The notes beneath the pieces are model-generated. The model ran no database searches, was not told the origin of the DNA, and saw only the letters and a list, made by a program, of their open reading frames with translations. 64,000 bases of DNA from the NCBI GenBank assembly GCA_017558005.1, contig JAFYWN010000014.1, forward strand, positions 107,473 through 171,472, in the 5' to 3' direction. This document shows positions 60,521-64,000 of this stretch, in pieces. The position numbers were made by a program, and so were the translations under genes. Position 1 is the first letter of the stretch, and each line of letters starts with the position of its first letter. This stretch comes from Kiritimatiellia bacterium. GTDB taxonomy: Bacteria > Verrucomicrobiota > Kiritimatiellia > RFP12 > DVOR01.

Positions 60521-61746
60521 AACTACCTGAAGTTCGTCCAGGAGAGCGGTGGGGGCTCTGTTTAAGTGGGGGTGCAGACTCCACTGCACTGCTCTTAAAA
60601 TGCTTAGAAGTCGGCTTCCCGGTGGTCGCGCTTCACTTCAATCACGCCTTTGAAGATGAGGAGGGGGATGCCGACGAGGTCTTTGTTCGGGAGTTGTGTG
60701 CGGCACGAGGGGTGACCTTGCGTGTGGGCCGTTGCACAGAACCATGGACAACGCGAGCAACGAAGGAGGTCTTTGCGCGTCGGCATCGCATGAATTTCTT
60801 TGCGGAATCGGCACAAGAACTGAAGTTGACGGGATTGCTTTTGGCGCATCATGCCGGCGATCGTGCGGAGAATGTGGTGTTGCGTTTGGCACGCGGGTGT
60901 GGCGCAGAGGGCTTGACGAGTTTTGCTTTTGAGAATCAAGCGCCGTGGGATGCGCGATTAAAGTTGGTGCGACCGCTTTTGGATGAGACGCATTTGGATC
61001 AGGTAAAGTGGTTGGAGGCGCATGGTCAAACGTGGCGAGAGGATGTTTCAAATGCCGATTTGTCAATTCCGCGCAATGCGATTCGCGCTGCATTACCAGG
61101 CGTCTTACCACACTTTGTTGCAGGAGTAAATGCGGCGGCGGATGTACTTTCTGAGGAGAATGCGTTTATCGCGGCGTGCGCGGAGGCGAGTGTGATCCAC
61201 CGCTCTGCGTGGCGCTTGGAGGTAAAGCCTGCGGTACATCCAGTCTTGTTGCGACGGATTTTGCGTGGATGGTTGGGTGAATTAACGCGCCGTCAGACTG
61301 AAACGCTCTTAATGCTTCCCCAAAACAACACGGCGACGGTCTCAGGCAATCGCATGATTGTGCGCCTTTCAGACACTCAGTGGCAGGTGCGTCGTGAGGC
61401 ATCGCCCGCGCCGTCAACGCTTGAGATCGCTTCGCCTGGTGTATATCGCTTTGGGAATTGGCAAATTACGGTGGGAGATGACGCTGCGCAACTGCGCCTG
61501 CCCTTGCCACTCACAGTCCGTTCGCGTCAGGCAGGAGATCGTTTTCGGCCGCGCGGGTTGCGCGGTTCGCGAAAGATTCAGGATGTTTTGACCGAATTGC
61601 GAGTGCCCGCCGCCGCTCGAAATGGTTATCCGCTCTTTTGTGATTGTGCAGGGACAATTGTGGCAGTGCCTGGAATGCGTCCTGCGGCACTACCAGAAGG
61701 TGTGGAGACGGTGGGAATTACACTTCAGCGTTTGGACGAGTGCTGA
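60517..61746 (+). CDS. tilS: tRNA(Ile)-lysidine synthase
   Basis: Modifies the wobble C of the AUA-reading tRNA-Ile. The 409-residue protein has the PP-loop LCLSGGADSTALLL (about 15-28) and the second ATPase block LLAHHAGDRAENVVLRLARG (usually HHxDDQAET), RPLL, and a C-terminal domain with RSRQAGDRFRPRGLRGSRKIQ (about 325-350). Two second-motif residues differ from the common DDQAET, so activity should be checked. It overlaps the radical SAM gene by 22 bases tail to tail. Confidence 0.88.
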   Translation: MKLPEVRPGERWGLCLSGGADSTALLLKCLEVGFPVVALHFNHAFEDEEGDADEVFVRELCAARGVTLRVGRCTEPWTTRATKEVFARRHRMNFFAESAQELKLTGLLLAHHAGDRAENVVLRLARGCGAEGLTSFAFENQAPWDARLKLVRPLLDETHLDQVKWLEAHGQTWREDVSNADLSIPRNAIRAALPGVLPHFVAGVNAAADVLSEENAFIAACAEASVIHRSAWRLEVKPAVHPVLLRRILRGWLGELTRRQTETLLMLPQNNTATVSGNRMIVRLSDTQWQVRREASPAPSTLEIASPGVYRFGNWQITVGDDAAQLRLPLPLTVRSRQAGDRFRPRGLRGSRKIQDVLTELRVPAAARNGYPLFCDCAGTIVAVPGMRPAALPEGVETVGITLQRLDEC

Positions 61747-63131
61747 ACGAAGTCGCGCAGATGACCTGCGAGTGCCGCCGCGCCTCTAAAGAGGTAGGTG
61801 GGGTATTTTGCCGCGCGAAGGATTTGGCGTAGAATGGCCATGGGGTGCAAAAAGCCCCGGTAGGTCGCTGCGATGCAGGCGCGAATCTCAGCCTCTGTCA
61901 TCGGAGATTTCATCACTGGCGAGCGCATATCGTAGGCAGGCCAATCGCGCGTAAGGAGTTGGTCCGCTTGATCTAATGCTTTAAAGAGTGGCGTGCCAGG
62001 ATAGGGGACAAGCCACGTCGCTTGTAAAGTTGCAGCGCGTCCAGTGCGGAGAAATTCACGTCCGAGTGCAACCGTTTTGGCGGCATCGCTTGCCGTCTCC
62101 CACGGATAACCAAACATTAAGGTAATATGCACGTCCAGCCCTGCGGCAGAGGCCGCCTTTGCCCCATCATAGATTTGCTGCACGGTGAGACCTTTGTTGA
62201 GCTTATCAAGTGTGGACTGATTGGCAGATTCAACACCGAAGAGCACGAGGCGGAAGCCCGCGCGACGCATGTGTTTGTACTCTTCCGCAGAAAGTGCACC
62301 GAAGCGCATATTGCAATCAATTCGTACTTTGCGGTGATAACCGCGCGCAATCATTCCCTCACAGAAATCCTTGAGCCACTTACCTGTTGGCAAACTGCCC
62401 GCATCGTCCATGATTTCTTTGATGCCTCGGTCAATTAATGCACCGATTTCATCCAAGACATGCTCCACCGGACGGACGCGATAGGTGGGATAAAGCAGAG
62501 TCCATGCGCAAAAGGTGCATTTGCCGTGCCAACAATCTCGTGCGCTCATGATATACGCGCCAGGCGTCTTTGCGAAGTTTCCATTGCGATAGGCGTAGTC
62601 TTCCCAACGGGTTAGGTCGCGATCAATCTGCGGAAGCATTGAAAGATCCACAGGAATCTCGCGTCCCTCCAACCAAGAGAGCAGGGCAAAGTCATAGTCG
62701 CCACCCTTAAGTGCAGCATCCACTACACCACTTTCAAGCACCTCTTCAGGGCACGCAGTGACATGGTCGCCTGCCATAACAAGACGGCATTGGGGGAGGC
62801 GCGCTTTGAGTTGGGCGGCCCATGCTAAATGAAATTGTACCACAGGCGTTTTTGTTTCAAGGAATATCACGTCTGGCGCCCACGCCTCAAGTTCTTGCCA
62901 AAAGCACTCAGGCGTCATTGAACGTGCGATCCCGTCCAACCACAATACAGCATAACCCCGCGACTGCAAGAGCGTCGCAGCACTTGCAGGGACCACGGGA
63001 TAGATTGCGGTAGGATGGCTAAACCACTGAAACTGTCGGTTCTGCGAGAGTAAAGGTACACCCTTCTCCGACGGAATCGGCGGATAACAAAACGCAACGC
63101 GACAAGCAGGTGAAGAAGTCTGTGTACTCAC
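61725..63131 (-). CDS. B12-binding-type radical SAM protein
   Basis: 468-residue protein. The N-terminal 165 residues have the layout of a cobalamin-binding Rossmann domain (FLETKTPVVQFHLAW, VMAGDHVTACPEEVLE) but lack a clear DXHXXG motif. The radical SAM barrel follows with CWHGKCTFCAW, giving CX4CX2C instead of the usual CX3CX2C. Other blocks are FGVESANQSTLDKLNKG and TLMFGYPWET. The product is unknown; relatives act in lipid or natural-product tailoring. It starts with GTG, with -10 TATAAT only 7 bases before. Confidence 0.85.
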   Translation of the reverse strand: MSTQTSSPACRVAFCYPPIPSEKGVPLLSQNRQFQWFSHPTAIYPVVPASAATLLQSRGYAVLWLDGIARSMTPECFWQELEAWAPDVIFLETKTPVVQFHLAWAAQLKARLPQCRLVMAGDHVTACPEEVLESGVVDAALKGGDYDFALLSWLEGREIPVDLSMLPQIDRDLTRWEDYAYRNGNFAKTPGAYIMSARDCWHGKCTFCAWTLLYPTYRVRPVEHVLDEIGALIDRGIKEIMDDAGSLPTGKWLKDFCEGMIARGYHRKVRIDCNMRFGALSAEEYKHMRRAGFRLVLFGVESANQSTLDKLNKGLTVQQIYDGAKAASAAGLDVHITLMFGYPWETASDAAKTVALGREFLRTGRAATLQATWLVPYPGTPLFKALDQADQLLTRDWPAYDMRSPVMKSPMTEAEIRACIAATYRGFLHPMAILRQILRAAKYPTYLFRGAAALAGHLRDFVQHSSKR

Positions 63132-63138
63132 GCCTCAC

Positions 63139-63144
63139 ATTATA
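63139..63144 (-). promoter_or_regulatory. -10 box next to the radical SAM start
   Basis: Minus strand TATAAT, 7 bases before the GTG start, suggesting a leaderless or near-leaderless RNA. A weak GAGG lies between. Confidence 0.4.
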
Positions 63145-63270
63145 GTCTAAACCCACCCCATCCGTCCTGCCTTTTTCAAAAAAAGCAGGAGGTTGGGTTA
63201 GGAATGTTATGCAGAAGTCGAAAGAAGCAGCGCACGAGCGTGCCTCTTTGAACGGATGATAGGACGCAGT

Positions 63271-63978
63271 TTAGAGTGTAACAGGCGCGCTCATAAACGT
63301 TTGTCGGGTAGGACCCTTCTCCTGCTGGAAAAGCAGTTGAATTGTGGTGCCAGTGGGGTAATCTGCGGTGTTGAGCGAGAAAAGCACCTCTTTGCCAGAC
63401 TTTTTTTGCAGAATGGGCTTAATCGCAGTGCGCTGTTGGTTGGTAATGATAAACCACTTCGCCTGTTTCCCCAATTGCTCACAATACAAATGACGCCCAT
63501 TCACCTGAACAAACGTAGTCTCCCCAGAAGGCGTTACTTCCACGTCGCGCAGTTCAGGAGTTGTAATGGCGTCAACCTTTTCAACCGTTACACCCTCTAA
63601 CGCATGACGCAAGCGCGACCCTGCAGAGACCGAAACTAAAAGCTGATGTTTGCTACTATCAAATGCTTCGTCTTTGTTTGTGAAAGCACCTTTAATGGTT
63701 GGGCGAAAACGCATAACGGAGCCAAAATTCACCGAGCGGCCATGGCGAAGATTGTCAATGATGACATCCATCATTTGTTCGGCTATGCCCAAAATTTCAT
63801 GTTCAGCATACTTTGAACCTTCGCGAACCATCTGCTGGGCGATGGTTTTCAAGCTTGCAGGGTGAATTTCAGCTCTTGCAGCATAATACTGTTTCCCGCG
63901 AACTAAATACGGCAACGGGATTAATCGATAAGCGATGTTAGCAATCGTATTGCGAACATTTAAAAGACGTGGACTCAT
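63271..63978 (-). CDS. HU-like DNA-binding protein with C-terminal Ig-like (DUF4469-type) domain
   Basis: 235 residues. Residues about 10-130 are an HU-like unit (NIAYRLIPLPYLVRGKQYYAARA and FGSVMRFRPTIKG), and residues about 140-235 form a strand-rich domain like DUF4469. This two-part architecture is seen mainly in Bacteroidetes-like and related genomes, where it may act as a nucleoid or regulatory protein. GGAGGT precedes the start near the window edge. It lies upstream of the radical SAM gene with a hairpin (63166-63189) between. Confidence 0.8.
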   Translation of the reverse strand: MSPRLLNVRNTIANIAYRLIPLPYLVRGKQYYAARAEIHPASLKTIAQQMVREGSKYAEHEILGIAEQMMDVIIDNLRHGRSVNFGSVMRFRPTIKGAFTNKDEAFDSSKHQLLVSVSAGSRLRHALEGVTVEKVDAITTPELRDVEVTPSGETTFVQVNGRHLYCEQLGKQAKWFIITNQQRTAIKPILQKKSGKEVLFSLNTADYPTGTTIQLLFQQEKGPTRQTFMSAPVTL

Positions 63979-64000
63979 AAGTAACCTCCATACGAACGTA

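Overview
The window looks like the chromosome of a Gram-negative, anaerobic, fermentative bacterium. Lipid A/Kdo genes (lpxA, waaA), an LptF/G-type permease, an OmpA-like porin and ExbBD point to an outer membrane. A three-subunit NAD-linked [FeFe]-hydrogenase (hydABC) with a NifU/NifS iron-sulphur pair points to an H2-metabolising anaerobe. The gene mix suggests the PVC superphylum (Kiritimatiellota/Lentisphaerota-like), but this is inference from gene content; there is no rRNA to test it. Nearly all genes are housekeeping or envelope genes, and no prophage, IS element, CRISPR array, rRNA or tRNA was found.

Layout: 1-6715 is a minus-strand cluster pyrF > DciA-like > waaA > ilvA > ABC exporter pair > holB > aroQ > a cut gene. 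From 6.8 to 8.1 kb there is no protein gene. This stretch is AT-rich, has DnaA-box-like sites and 22-23 bp iterons, and is bracketed by inverted copies of a short REP-like repeat, so it resembles a replication origin. A plus-strand set follows (moxR, DUF58, serine dehydratase), then minus-strand dgt, a SNF2 helicase, threonine synthase, a CPA2-type antiporter, lysS and tkt. A 600-base gap with a 21-bp tandem array leads to rhomboid, a small membrane protein, mutY, nitroreductase and pheS. A lone plus-strand eboE-like gene (27.4-28.5 kb) is the most unusual protein gene.

From 28.6 to 38.4 kb lie lpxA-lptF/G-ompA, nifU-nifS and hydC-hydB-hydA, each bounded by clear hairpins. The 38.5-39.2 kb gap repeats the palindromic elements seen around the origin-like region. 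From 53.9 down to 39.2 kb runs a probable 13-gene minus-strand operon: argS, exbB, exbD, ftsK, rodZ-like, nadD, rsfS, lysA, a possible 21-residue peptide whose ribosome site is buried in a hairpin, an exported protein, a thioredoxin-like protein, recQ and nhaC. The right end has glnS divergent from a TIM-barrel isomerase and a lipoprotein, then purC-GH20-tilS, a B12-type radical SAM protein and an HU-like DNA-binding protein.

The best candidates for something undescribed are the origin-like island with its inverted REP-like flanks, the orphan EboE protein, the self-occluded small amphipathic peptide, and the 21-bp array upstream of tkt. None can be proven from sequence reading alone.
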